Made by a program: the position numbers and the translations under genes. This document shows, in pieces, positions 17,726-26,900 of a DNA stretch of 41,020 nucleotides; the first letter of the stretch is position 1, and each line of letters starts with the position of its first letter. The notes below the pieces were generated by a model. That model ran no database searches and was not told the DNA's origin. It saw nothing but the letters and a program-made list of their open reading frames with translations. The DNA comes from Beijerinckiaceae bacterium. Lineage in GTDB: Bacteria; Bacteroidota; Bacteroidia; Chitinophagales; Chitinophagaceae. The stretch covers positions 1 through 41,020 of the forward strand of contig CAJCIQ010000069.1 in the NCBI GenBank assembly GCA_903970475.1. Direction: 5' to 3'.

Positions 17726-18534
17726 TGTTGACCTGTATTGCCGTTGATGATGAGCCACTTGCCTTAAACCTGCTGGCCGATTATATCAGCAAAATTCCTT
17801 TCCTGGAGCTGGTGGCTACCTGCGGGGACGCCTTTGAAGCGACCAAAGCCCTTCAGGAAAAAGCCGTGGACCTGATGTTCATTGATATACAGATGCCAGG
17901 GCTTACGGGACTGCAATTCATCCAAAGCCTGGCTAAAAGGCCCATGGTCATCATCATCACCGCCTATAAAAAGTTTGCCTCCGACGGGTTTGACCTGGAC
18001 GTGGTGGATTACCTGGTAAAACCAGTCGGTCTGGACCGTTTCATGAAAGCCTGTAACAAAGCACAGGAGCTCCAACTATTAAGGACAGGCGCCAAACAGG
18101 CCACTGCCACTTCCCCTATTGGGACAGCTTCCGTTTCGGGCGCCCCTTCCGTGGCTTCGGGCGCTCCTACTGCGGCTTCAGGTGCGCCAGCCCCCGCTAG
18201 CTCGGTACCCCACGCCGACTTCTTTTTCCTCCCCATCGATTACAGCCTGGTTAAAATCCACTTCTCCGACATCATATGGGTCGAAGGATCAGGCGATTAT
18301 GTCAAAATTCACCTCAAAAGCGCCCCCAAACCCCTATTGGTCCGTATGAGCACCCGGGCCATGGAGGCAGAACTTCCTTCGGATAAGTTCCTACGCATCC
18401 ATAAGTCTTATATTGTCTCCATAGCCGGCATTACCGCTGTCCGTAAGAACAGCCTGTTCCTCAAAGAGCTGGAACTACCTGTAGGTGAAACCTATAGGGA
18501 GGTTGTGCGTCAATTGACTGGGAAGAACCTTTGA
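17725..18534 (+). CDS. LytTR-family response regulator
   Basis: 269 residues from the overlapping ATG at 17725; an upstream in-frame ATG at 17689 would add 12 residues that read inside the kinase gene and are unlikely. The receiver domain spans 1-115 (acidic VDDEPLAL, phospho-Asp in FIDIQMPGLTG, Thr in IITAYKKF, Lys in YLVKPV). The LytTR DNA-binding domain covers about 165-269 (ADFFFLPIDYSLVKIHFSDI, VEGSGDYVKIHL, RIHKSYIVSI). Between them lies a Gly/Ala/Pro/Ser linker made of three 21-nt repeats (described separately), much longer than in typical members. It is the output partner of the LytS-type kinase just upstream and probably controls the same operon, including the barrel gene. Confidence 0.93.
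   Translation: MLTCIAVDDEPLALNLLADYISKIPFLELVATCGDAFEATKALQEKAVDLMFIDIQMPGLTGLQFIQSLAKRPMVIIITAYKKFASDGFDLDVVDYLVKPVGLDRFMKACNKAQELQLLRTGAKQATATSPIGTASVSGAPSVASGAPTAASGAPAPASSVPHADFFFLPIDYSLVKIHFSDIIWVEGSGDYVKIHLKSAPKPLLVRMSTRAMEAELPSDKFLRIHKSYIVSIAGITAVRKNSLFLKELELPVGETYREVVRQLTGKNL
18136..18198 (+). repeat. Three 21-nt in-frame repeats in the LytTR regulator linker
   Basis: Units at 18136-18156, 18157-18177 and 18178-18198 encode SGAPSVA, SGAPTAA and SGAPAPA. The unit length of seven codons keeps the frame whatever the copy number. The repeats lie exactly between the receiver and DNA-binding domains. Confidence 0.85.
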
Positions 18535-18780
18535 GTTTTAACTGAAAAAACTTTGTAAAAGTTCTTGGGGGTCGGAAATCCATAGTCATACAATTGTCGT
18601 AAATTCTTTGCAAACAGTCATTCAGGTTTACAATTATAACCTTATCCAAGTTTAATGTTGCATACATACGCCCCTTGTTGCATGGAGACAGCTCTTGTGC
18701 TTTGAGGGTGTGACTTAGGCTAAACAAGGCTGGTCGCGTGGTTGGATTGAAATTCAAAACCTCTAAACTAAAGGGAACCC

Positions 18781-19200
18781 ATGAAAAAGAAGTCCATGAT
18801 ATGGGCAGGGAGCATTTTTGCCTTTTTGGTACTGGTGCTGGCAGTTCATATCTATTTCGTCACCCGTCCAAAACACATCAGTCCTTATTCGAGGACCATG
18901 GTACGTATTGATTTACATCAGCCCATTGTTCAGTCAGATGCAGACACTATTTATGCCTGGTTGGTTAAACAAAAGGGGATAGATAAGGCTTTTGTAAGCC
19001 TTAAATCTGATAAGGTATTCTTCCTCTTTTTTACCACCCAGAATACCGGTAATGCCATCGTAGATGCATTCAAACAACAATTACCCTATAAGTCTGCGCA
19101 ACGCTTTTTGCCTACAGGATCGGACTACCTGAGCGGATGTCCGGTAGTGCCCGCAGCGCTTACGGCCAGGATTGGAAATTGGGTGAAAGAACATTTTTAA
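18781..19200 (+). CDS. Small membrane-anchored hypothetical protein
   Basis: 139 residues, unknown family. A single N-terminal hydrophobic helix (residues 7-29, IWAGSIFAFLVLVLAVHIYF) would anchor it with the rest outside the cytoplasm. The remainder shows an alternating strand/helix pattern (TMVRIDLHQPI, DADTIYAWLVKQKG, IDKAFVSLKSDKVFFLFF, GNAIVDAFKQQL). A Cys occurs near the end (YLSGCPVV). The next gene, a lipoprotein related to truncated haemoglobin, begins 14 bases downstream, so the two are probably co-transcribed and may work together; a redox or haem link would be speculation. The 246 bases upstream hold no convincing gene. Confidence 0.7.
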   Translation: MKKKSMIWAGSIFAFLVLVLAVHIYFVTRPKHISPYSRTMVRIDLHQPIVQSDADTIYAWLVKQKGIDKAFVSLKSDKVFFLFFTTQNTGNAIVDAFKQQLPYKSAQRFLPTGSDYLSGCPVVPAALTARIGNWVKEHF

Positions 19201-19214
19201 ACAATTAAAAGCTC

Positions 19215-19781
19215 ATGAATATGAAAACTGCACTATGTTGCTTATTAGCCGTTGGCCTATTTGCGTTGTCTATTACTTCTTGCTCCAAGAGTAAGAATAA
19301 TTCCACCACGACCATGACCCTATATGATTCACTTGGTGGAACCACGTTGGTTGAAGATGCTAATCCTCCAGACAATGGACCAAGCATGATTCAACAAGGT
19401 CGCCTCAACATCAGGAAAGTGATTGATTCCACTATATTTGTTATCGCTGCCGACGATTCCATTAATAGATACTTCCACACCCTGCTGTCTGAAGTGGGCG
19501 CTGGAAACCTGAGCGGATTTGATTCCCTGAGCCGCAACCTGACAGATTTCGTGTCTGTTGCCGCTGGAGCCACTTCCTACCTCTATACGGGATTGACCAT
19601 GCCCGACGCCCACAATCCCAATGTTAATCCAAGGATAGCCGCCGCCGTTACTTCCGGAGCCTTCTCAGAGTTCCTCAATGATGTGGCAGCCGGCGCTACC
19701 CAGGTAGGTGTGAGCACCATGCTCATAGATCAGGTCGCAGCCAAGCTGGAAACGGTGGAACCGGCTGTGGTAGGTCAATAG
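19215..19781 (+). CDS. Lipoprotein related to group 1 truncated haemoglobin
   Basis: 188 residues. The lipobox is LSITSC with Cys23 as the lipid-modified residue, so the protein is anchored to a membrane. After a short linker, TLYDSLGGTTLV (34-46) matches the TrHb1 start 'lYdkiGG---v'. VIAADDSINRYF matches 'vladd-L--fF', LTDFVSVAAGATSYLYTGLTM matches the E-F region, and MPDAH gives His133, the position of the haem-binding proximal His F8 (as in M. tuberculosis trHbN 'MKQVH'). An insertion of about 20 residues sits after TLVED. Truncated haemoglobins are normally cytoplasmic; exported lipoprotein forms occur in Bacteroidota but their role is not settled. Haem binding is inferred. It follows the gene at 18781 by 14 bases and ends in a strong terminator. 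Confidence 0.78.
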   Translation: MNMKTALCCLLAVGLFALSITSCSKSKNNSTTTMTLYDSLGGTTLVEDANPPDNGPSMIQQGRLNIRKVIDSTIFVIAADDSINRYFHTLLSEVGAGNLSGFDSLSRNLTDFVSVAAGATSYLYTGLTMPDAHNPNVNPRIAAAVTSGAFSEFLNDVAAGATQVGVSTMLIDQVAAKLETVEPAVVGQ

Positions 19782-19867
19782 GACTTATAGCCGCTTTACC
19801 ATACATCCGGATTGAATAGAAAGCCCCTTTTTAGCCTTTTGATAGCTTGGCCATCGATTGGCGTGAG

Positions 19868-19900
19868 GCCATCCAGCAACTATGCTGGATGGCTTTTTTT
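19868..19900 (+). terminator. Rho-independent terminator
   Basis: A perfect 11-base hairpin, GCCATCCAGCA / TGCTGGATGGC, with a four-base loop is followed by seven T. It lies 87 bases after the stop of the truncated-haemoglobin-like gene and would end the 18781-19781 transcript. The remainder of the 377-base gap to 20159 holds one further inverted repeat and no convincing gene. Confidence 0.88.
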
Positions 19901-19931
19901 GTCCAATCAACCGTCACGAGCAATTTCTCCT

Positions 19932-19966
19932 TCGCCTGCAATTGTGGTCGTTTTAGATGCAGGCGA
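19932..19966. repeat. Nine-base inverted repeat of unknown role
   Basis: TCGCCTGCA at 19932-19940 and its exact complement TGCAGGCGA at 19958-19966 enclose 17 bases. It lies between the terminator at 19868 and the fasciclin gene. No T-run follows directly, so it is not a standard terminator; it may be an operator or an RNA structure. Confidence 0.35.
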
Positions 19967-20158
19967 CGTAAGGTAATTTATTTTTTCAGGGCCTTGCATG
20001 CTACGCAACAGCTTGGTGGCTACCCATCCATCTACGGTATTTAAGGAAACCATCCTGGTATAAACCATAGGAAACCAAACATAATTGTTGGAACCGATTG
20101 ATATAAGTCTACCTTACACCTGTTATCGATTATTCTATCGTAACAAAAACCAAAGAAA

Positions 20159-20569
20159 ATGTCAAACATCACACAGGTTATAAGTGCGAACAAGAGTATG
20201 ACCACATGGACTAAAGGCGTTACTGCTTCAGGTCTGGATAGTGTATTGAACGGAGTCGGTCCTTATACTGTTTTTGCCCCATCCGACCGTGCATTCGAGA
20301 AGTTGGACAAGGGTGTGCTGGATAACCTAATGAAGCCCGAGAATAAAGCCAAATTGTTGGATGTATTGAATCACCATGTCATTTCAGGTAAAGTTAATTT
20401 CAAGGACCTGAAAGATGGAGAAAAGCTAAAAGCGCTCAATGGCAAAGAGTTACATGTACACGTAAATAACGGCCATGTAAAAATAGAGGGATCGGAGATC
20501 CAGGAACATGATTTGGCCTCCAGTAATGGGGTGATCCATTCGCTGGACACTGTAATGGTGAAGAATTAA
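20159..20569 (+). CDS. Fasciclin (FAS1) domain protein
   Basis: 136 residues that are almost one single FAS1 domain. The H1 motif reads GVGPYTVFAPSDRAFEKL and the H2 motif reads SNGVIHSLDTVM, with the classical HHVISGKV in between. FAS1 domains mediate adhesion or ligand binding and in bacteria are usually exported. Here no signal peptide is visible: the protein starts MSNITQVISANKS with no hydrophobic segment. Either it acts in the cytoplasm, leaves by another route, or the start is misplaced; the DNA just upstream (20100-20158) shows no in-frame hydrophobic extension that I can support. A perfect terminator follows the stop, so it is a single-gene unit. Confidence 0.9.
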   Translation: MSNITQVISANKSMTTWTKGVTASGLDSVLNGVGPYTVFAPSDRAFEKLDKGVLDNLMKPENKAKLLDVLNHHVISGKVNFKDLKDGEKLKALNGKELHVHVNNGHVKIEGSEIQEHDLASSNGVIHSLDTVMVKN

Positions 20570-20590
20570 ACTTAACCAGTCAACTCCTTG

Positions 20591-20620
20591 AAGCCACAAG
20601 CAATCGCTTGTGGCTTTTCT
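20591..20620 (+). terminator. Rho-independent terminator of the fasciclin gene
   Basis: AAGCCACAAGC and GCTTGTGGCTT form a perfect 11-base stem with a four-base loop (AATC), followed by TTCT. It starts 22 bases after the fasciclin stop codon. Confidence 0.88.
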
Positions 20621-20703
20621 ATATGAACTATTTTTCCAAAAACGGTAATGGGCCTGCCCCATAACCGTTTTGTCCGGCCGGTTTTCTTTTGTATATTATC
20701 TGT

Positions 20704-23061
20704 ATGAAATGGAACCTCCTTATCGCCTACAGGAACCTTACACGCAGCAGGTTCTTCTCCTTGCTCAATGCTTCCGGGTTAGCCCTGGGTATCGTTACCG
20801 GCTTGTTTATCCTGTTATGGGTACAGGATGAAAGGCATATTGACGCGTTCCATGCCAATGGACCATTGTTGTTTGCGGTTTATGAAAGAGAAAGCCATTC
20901 CGGTAAAGTGAACCAGGACTACGAGACCTCAGCCTTGTTGCCTAAAGAACTTAAAACCGTCATGCCAGAGGTGCAATATGCCTCAGGGATGGAGGAGTAT
21001 AAGGACATCAGCACCTTTCAGGCAGGGGAGAAGAAAATGAAGTGGTGGGGAAATGCGGGGTCAGAAGACTTTTTTAAGATGTTTTCTTACCCACTGATTG
21101 AAGGAACACCTTCGGCTGCCCTGTCTGGTCCTGGGAGTATTGCCATTTCCCGTAAAATGGCGGAAGCTTTTTTCGGAAGCCCTGAGCGGGCCATGGGCCA
21201 AAGTCTGCGTTATGAGAACAAAGCAACACTTACCGTAACTGCCGTTTTTGAAAATATAACAGCGGCTTCGTCGCGCGAGTTCAATTTCATCGTTAACTGG
21301 ACAGCCTTTACGGCTGGCACAGGGCTACAGAACTGGGTGACCACCGGCCCTTTTACGGTGGTGCAATTATGGCCTGGAGCTGATAAGGCTTCCCTGGAAA
21401 GAAAACTCCTTCATTATTCCTATAAGTACACACCCCCTGCACCTGGCTATAGCCTGGAATTGCATTTGCAGTCCTACAAGGATATCTACCTCCATGATCT
21501 GAGGGAGGGAAGTGGCAAGGTCGTTTATGTGCAATTGTTCCTGGCCGTCGCCTTTTTTGTTTTATTGATCGCCTGTATCAATTTCACCAGTCTGTCCACG
21601 GCGCGTTTTGTAAAAAGGGCCAAGGAAATAGGGGTAAGAAAAACGATTGGCGCCCGGAGGAAGACCCTGGTTGCCCAATTTATTACGGAGTCCTTACTGC
21701 TGACGTTGATATCCGTTTTTATGGCCCTCGTGATCCTGGCCTTTGCCTTGCCCACCTTCAACCAACTAACCGATAAGGAGATCACCTTTCCCTTTACCCA
21801 ATGGAGTTTCTGGCTAACGGTATTGGCCCTCACGCTTTTTACAGGACTGGTGGCTGGTTTGTATCCGGCCTTGTTCCTCTCCTCCTTCAACCCTATGACC
21901 GTATTAAAAGGAAAGGTGAGGTTAGGGCCCGGAAGCCGGGGCTTTTTAAGCACCTTGGTGGTGGTTCAGTTTACCTTGTCCATCATCCTGATCGTGGGCG
22001 CCCTGGTGGTTTCCAGGCAGGTTACTTATATACTGACAAGGAATCCGGGTTATGATAAGGGGAATCTGCTCTATATTCCCCTGGAAGGGGACCTGGTGCC
22101 TAATTACGCACTGCTAAAATCAGAAGTCCCGCAGATATCCGGTGTGGAATCTATCAGTTATGTATCTGACTTTCCTTCTTTCATGGATGATAATACCACC
22201 GATGTTTCCTGGGATGCTAAGGGCAGCAATAACTCAACCCTGGTTAACCAGGCAGGTATTAGCTACGACTATGTAAAGACTTTGAAGTTGACCCTGGTCC
22301 AGGGGAGGGACTTTTCTCAAAGCTATCCTTCCGATTCTACCGGATACCTGATCAATGAAGCGGCCGCCCGTATGATGGGCTACAAAGACCCTATAGGAAA
22401 ATCGATGGTCCTTTGGGGAAAAAGGGGTACGATCGTGGGGGTGTTGAAAGATTTTAATTATAAACCCCTCAAAGTGGAAATCGCACCCCTGGTACTGTAT
22501 TCTGTAGCCAATCACCCAAGGAACGGTGGAACTTTGCTGGTAAGGACCTATCCCGGCCAGACTACACAGGTCCTCAAAAACCTGGAGCCTGTGCTGAAGC
22601 ACCTTAACCCTGCTTTTCCATTAAACTATTGGTACGCAGACCAGGCTTATATGGCATATTACAAAAGTGAAGCCGTGGCCCAAAGGCTTTCCAGACTCTT
22701 TGCCGGACTAGCCATCCTCATATCTGCCCTGGGATTGTTGGGACTGGTGGTATTTGCCACCGATCGCCGGAAAAAGGAAATAGGCATCCGGAAAGTACTG
22801 GGCGCCGGTGTTTGGTCCCTGTTCACCCTGGTATCGGGGGAATTCCTGGTGCTCGTTGGATTATCCTTGCTCATTGCCAGCCCCCTGGCTTGGGTAGGTA
22901 TGCACCAGTGGTTAGCGCAATATGCTTATAGGGTATCCATAGGTTGGAGTTTGTTTGTGATAGCGGCTATCCTCTCTGTGCTGATTACACTAGTCACTAT
23001 CAGCTTCCAAACTTTAAAGGCTACCAGGGCCAATCCCGTAAAAAGTTTGAGGTCTGAATAA
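20704..23061 (+). CDS. MacB-like ABC transporter permease (two FtsX domains)
   Basis: 785 residues from the ATG at 20704; an ATG 15 bases upstream adds MYIIC and is less likely, since family members begin M-W-L--A-RNL-R. Layout: N-terminal helix (LLNASGLALGIVTGLFILLW), a periplasmic MacB core, three helices of a first FtsX domain with KRAKEIGVRKTIGARRKTLV, a second periplasmic part, and a second FtsX domain with RRKKEIGIRKVLGAGVWSLF. This eight-helix, ATPase-free type is frequent in Bacteroidota, where it probably exports peptides or envelope components, or transmits stress signals, with an ATPase encoded elsewhere. No ATPase gene is adjacent. The SDR gene follows 18 bases later. Confidence 0.93.
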   Translation: MKWNLLIAYRNLTRSRFFSLLNASGLALGIVTGLFILLWVQDERHIDAFHANGPLLFAVYERESHSGKVNQDYETSALLPKELKTVMPEVQYASGMEEYKDISTFQAGEKKMKWWGNAGSEDFFKMFSYPLIEGTPSAALSGPGSIAISRKMAEAFFGSPERAMGQSLRYENKATLTVTAVFENITAASSREFNFIVNWTAFTAGTGLQNWVTTGPFTVVQLWPGADKASLERKLLHYSYKYTPPAPGYSLELHLQSYKDIYLHDLREGSGKVVYVQLFLAVAFFVLLIACINFTSLSTARFVKRAKEIGVRKTIGARRKTLVAQFITESLLLTLISVFMALVILAFALPTFNQLTDKEITFPFTQWSFWLTVLALTLFTGLVAGLYPALFLSSFNPMTVLKGKVRLGPGSRGFLSTLVVVQFTLSIILIVGALVVSRQVTYILTRNPGYDKGNLLYIPLEGDLVPNYALLKSEVPQISGVESISYVSDFPSFMDDNTTDVSWDAKGSNNSTLVNQAGISYDYVKTLKLTLVQGRDFSQSYPSDSTGYLINEAAARMMGYKDPIGKSMVLWGKRGTIVGVLKDFNYKPLKVEIAPLVLYSVANHPRNGGTLLVRTYPGQTTQVLKNLEPVLKHLNPAFPLNYWYADQAYMAYYKSEAVAQRLSRLFAGLAILISALGLLGLVVFATDRRKKEIGIRKVLGAGVWSLFTLVSGEFLVLVGLSLLIASPLAWVGMHQWLAQYAYRVSIGWSLFVIAAILSVLITLVTISFQTLKATRANPVKSLRSE

Positions 23062-23079
23062 CCCTTACCTTCGCCCCTT

Positions 23080-23895
23080 ATGAAACCCTTGCAGTTCGAA
23101 GGCAGATGGATACTGGTAACCGGGGCCTCATCCGGATTGGGAAAGGAAATGGCGACTCAACTTGCTTCCAGGTATAAGGCCAACCTGATACTGGTGGCCA
23201 GAAGAAAGGAGGCTTTGGAACAGTTGAAAGGCCAGCTTCAACAAGCTTATGGCGTACAAGTGGAGCTGCTGCCCGCGGACCTGGGCGAGGAGTCCGAAAT
23301 TTTGCGCGTAGCAGACACCGTTATACAGCGGGGAGACTTGTATGGAGCCATCCTCAACGCAGGCATTACTTACTTTGGCCCCCACGTGGAACTTAGTGAC
23401 CTGGAATTCCGCCGACTTATCCAAGTAAACCTGATCGGTGTATCCTTGCTGACCTCTCATTTAGTGAAGTACTTCGAACCATCCGGGAAGGAAGCGGGCA
23501 TTATGCTCGTGTCTTCCATGGCGGGTTTCATGCCTACGCCTTACCAATCGGTCTATTCAGGCACCAAAGCCTACCTGATCCAATTTGCAAACGCCTTACA
23601 ACTGGAACTGAAAAACAAGGCCCTTAGCCTCACCGTATTTGAGCCCGGAGGTATTGCCACTGAAATGACCAGTGGAGAAAACTTCAGTGCGCTCAGGAGT
23701 TGGCTCATGCCTGTGGACCAGGTGGCCAGCATAGCCTTGCGCGCATTCAGGGCAAGGAAATATAATGCCATCCCGGGGTTCATCAATCAGGTGGGTTATG
23801 TCCTTTCCCGTATCATGCCCCGTAAGTTCATGGTAGGACAGTTAGCCAAGACCTATGGGAAGGCCCTGGAGTTCCAACGCAAACCCGGCGCCTAG
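23080..23895 (+). CDS. Short-chain dehydrogenase/reductase
   Basis: 271 residues, classical SDR. The NAD(P)-binding motif is TGASSGLG (15-22), followed by basic ARRKEALEQL, which favours NADP. The ILNAGIT stretch matches the structural NAG motif. The catalytic Ser is in LVSSMAGFM and the YxxxK pair in YSGTKAYLIQ. The C-terminus (PRKFMVGQLAKTYGKALEF) has the tail of the DltE-like branch, which includes enzymes that act on lipid-like or long hydrophobic substrates. Substrate unknown. A TAccTTcG element (a seven-of-eight match to the -7 consensus) lies 9 bases before the ATG. The gene is preceded by the MacB-like permease with an 18-base gap and converges with the HTCS gene. Confidence 0.92.
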   Translation: MKPLQFEGRWILVTGASSGLGKEMATQLASRYKANLILVARRKEALEQLKGQLQQAYGVQVELLPADLGEESEILRVADTVIQRGDLYGAILNAGITYFGPHVELSDLEFRRLIQVNLIGVSLLTSHLVKYFEPSGKEAGIMLVSSMAGFMPTPYQSVYSGTKAYLIQFANALQLELKNKALSLTVFEPGGIATEMTSGENFSALRSWLMPVDQVASIALRAFRARKYNAIPGFINQVGYVLSRIMPRKFMVGQLAKTYGKALEFQRKPGA

Positions 23896-23990
23896 CCGCG
23901 CCGCTCGAAATGGTACCGCCGCAGTCGCGTCTCTCGGAGGGTAGCCGCCCAGCTACACCGCTCAAGGGTCGAGCCTAGCCGCACCACTCA
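23893..23990. repeat. GC-rich spacer with imperfect repeats between convergent genes
   Basis: The 92-base gap between the SDR and HTCS stop codons holds three imperfect copies of a TAGCCGC-CCRCTC-like motif, starting near 23893, 23942 and 23976. The first and third copies (CCTAGCCGCGCCGCTC and CCTAGCCGCACCACTC) agree in 14 of 16 bases. No T-run or strong hairpin makes it a normal bidirectional terminator. Confidence 0.45.
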
Positions 23991-26900
23991 TGTAGCGCTC
24001 CGCGCATATTCCGAGGGCGTTTTCCCAAATTGTTTTTTGAACTCCCGGCTAAAATACTTGCTGTCATTAAACCCGACGGAGTAGGCCACCTCATAAACAG
24101 AGAGCTGATTTTCCTGGAGCAATTGGGCCGCTTTTCGAAAACGGATCTGACGAATAAAATCCCCCACAGACATATCGGTGGTGGCTTTGACCTTCTTATA
24201 CAACACGGACTGGCTCATCGCCATTTTAGTGCTCAGTAGGGGCACGTCAAAATCGGGGTTGTCCAAATGAGTCTCTATCACTTCCACGAGCGCAACCAGG
24301 AAGGTTTCATGGGCTTCGCTGGAAAGGCTGCGATCCCCAAGACCGGCCATCGTGCCGGGGTCACCAAGGCCGCTTCGATCGCCAAGGCCGGCCATCGTGC
24401 CGCGGTCGCCAAGGCCGCTTCGATCGTCAAGGCCGTTTATCCCGTTGCGATCTCCAAGGTCGCTGCGGTCTCCAGGACCAGTGTGGCCCGAGCTGGGGGG
24501 AATATTGCCCCCGAACCTCGACCCATAATGCGCCCTGATCCGCTCCGCCGCGGCCAATAAGTTGCGGATATGCAACTCCAGCACCTGCAAACTAAAAGGT
24601 TTGGTCAGATAGACATCCGCTCCTTTTTCCAATCCATGGATAAGGTGCTCCGAAGCCGTTTTGGCCGTCAGGAGGATCAGCGGAATATGGTTGGTGCGGG
24701 GATCGGATTTAATGGTCTCACAGAACGCGAGGCCATCCATTTCCGGCATCATGATATCGCTGATGATGAGGTCTGGAATTTCCCTGACTGCTATCTCTAC
24801 GCCTTTGACACCATTCGGAGCCTCTAGTAACACGTATCGGGAACAAAGCATTTGAACGATAAAGGCACGCACCTCTGCATTATCTTCGGCGATGAGTAGG
24901 GTAGGTTTGCCCACAGCGGGTGAGGGCGCAACCATACCAACGGGTACAGCCACCGCGGCCCCGAGACGCCTGGCAGCACCAGCCGCAGTAGAAGCCATGT
25001 TAGTCGGTGTAAGCCGCGCCGATGCTCCCGTAGGCGCGGGCTCCAACTCCTCAGCCCGGTAGTGTTCATTACCACTAAGCAACATCAGCGTAAAGCAAGT
25101 GCGGTTGGCGCCCGGTTCCGGGCCTAGCTGGCTTTCCACACTGAGCTGGCCCTTGTGCAATTGAACGATGCGCTTGGACAAGGCCAGTCCAATTCCGTAT
25201 CCCGTATTCTGGGTATGCTTGTCGTCTGCCTGAAAATAGTTGGTGAATAATTTTTGGATGTGTTCAGGCGCTATCCCCTTTCCGTTATCGGTCACCCGTA
25301 ATTCCACATTCCCTTTCCTATACTCCAGCGTCAGGCTGATGTAACCACCTTCCTGCGTAAACTTAAAGGCATTGGACAATAGGTTGCATATCACCTTCTC
25401 CATTTGAATGGGATCAAACCAGACGATGATTTCCTCCTCTGAAGCAATGAAATCCGTATGTATCCGCCTGGAAGCAGACAGGTCCCCGAAGGAGACAAAG
25501 ATGTCCCGGGCAAAGTCAACTACATTCAGGGGCATGACGTGCAAGCGCAAGTGTTGGGTTTCGGCTTTGCGGAAGTCCATGAGCTCTTCCACCAGGAAGA
25601 GCAGCCGGTCTGCGTTTTGTTTGACATGCTGGAGTTGGCGACTGAGCAGGCTGTCTTCTTTTCCTGAAAGGATATGTTCAATGGGACCAGAAATCAGGGT
25701 GAGGCGCGTACGTATCTCGTGTGAAACATTGGTGAAGAAATTCAGTTTGGCCTGGTTTAGGGCATGGTCTTTTCTGAGTAAGGTCCTGATCCAGAAAAAA
25801 CGGATGACCAGGAAAAGGACCGAAGCTGTAAAAATCAAATATAAGCACCAGGCCCACCAGGTATCCCAAATAGGCGGTAGTACCGCTATAGCCATCGTGA
25901 TGGGCTCGCTCCAGATCCCATCGTTATTAGATCCCTTAACGGCTAACGTATAATGACCGCTGGGCAGGTTCATATAACTGACCTGCGGATCACTCGTGTA
26001 GTGCCAGTCTTTGTCAAACCCGACCAGCTTATAGGCATAGTTGTTTTTATCCGACTTGACGAAATTCAGTAAGGCAAATTGCAGGGTAAAAACATTTTCG
26101 TTATAAGGCAATACCAGTCCGTCTGTGTACGCAATGTTCTGCCGGAGCAGGCCTTTGTCAGGGGTAACAGGGACTTCCTGATTGAATAGCTTTAAGGCGG
26201 TGAAGATTAAGGAGCTGGAGGTCTGGTTGGTTTGGATCTGATCAGGGTAAAAGGCAGTCACCCCATTGTAGCCCCCAAAAAACAATTCTCCCATATCGCT
26301 TTTATAGAAGCTATGGTAGTTGAACTCATTGGCGGCCAGCCCGTCGGTCCGGGTATAATTTTTAAACAGGCCCTGGGTGGCGTCCAGACAAGAAAGACCA
26401 TTATCGGTGCTTAGCCAGAATAGGCCCTCATTGTCTTCCAATATGCCGATCACATTGTCATTGGGCAGTCCGTCAGCCGTTGTGTAAGTCGTCCATTTTC
26501 CGCTTGGAGGATCGTAACAACTGATGCCTTCAAAGTAGGCGCCAACCCATATCCTACCCTTGGAATCTTCTTTAATGCAGTTGATGGTGGCGGTGTTGAT
26601 TCGGGTACAGGTGGCCGCATGCGGATCGTACTTATATAAGCCGGTGGAAAAGCCTATCCATACGTTTTTCCTGGAGTCCTCCAGCAAAGCCCTGGCGGAG
26701 GCAAACTGCCCGGCTTGAGGCGCAAACAGGGGCGCTGTCGCTACCCATCCACCGGGCCCCTCGCCCGATCCCGTATGACCCTCTTTAAAAAACTTCAGTC
26801 CGTTTTGGGTGCCTACCCAAAGATGACCCGCACTATCTAAGAGGACAGCATTGATTTCTGAGTTGATCGTCTCTTCATCATCGGGTGTGTAGAGCAAGTG

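Noticed and set aside
18461..18757. 98-codon minus-strand frame after the LytTR gene
   Set aside because: It overlaps the end of the regulator gene, has no recognisable pattern and no promoter; the 246-base gap looks empty.
19847..20044. 65-codon frame in the gap after the haemoglobin-like gene
   Set aside because: It reads straight through the perfect terminator hairpin at 19868-19900.
24327..24506. Possible CRISPR-like array (regular 45-nt repeats)
   Set aside because: Units are contiguous without unique spacers, keep the reading frame of the HTCS gene and lie in a coding linker; no cas genes are near.
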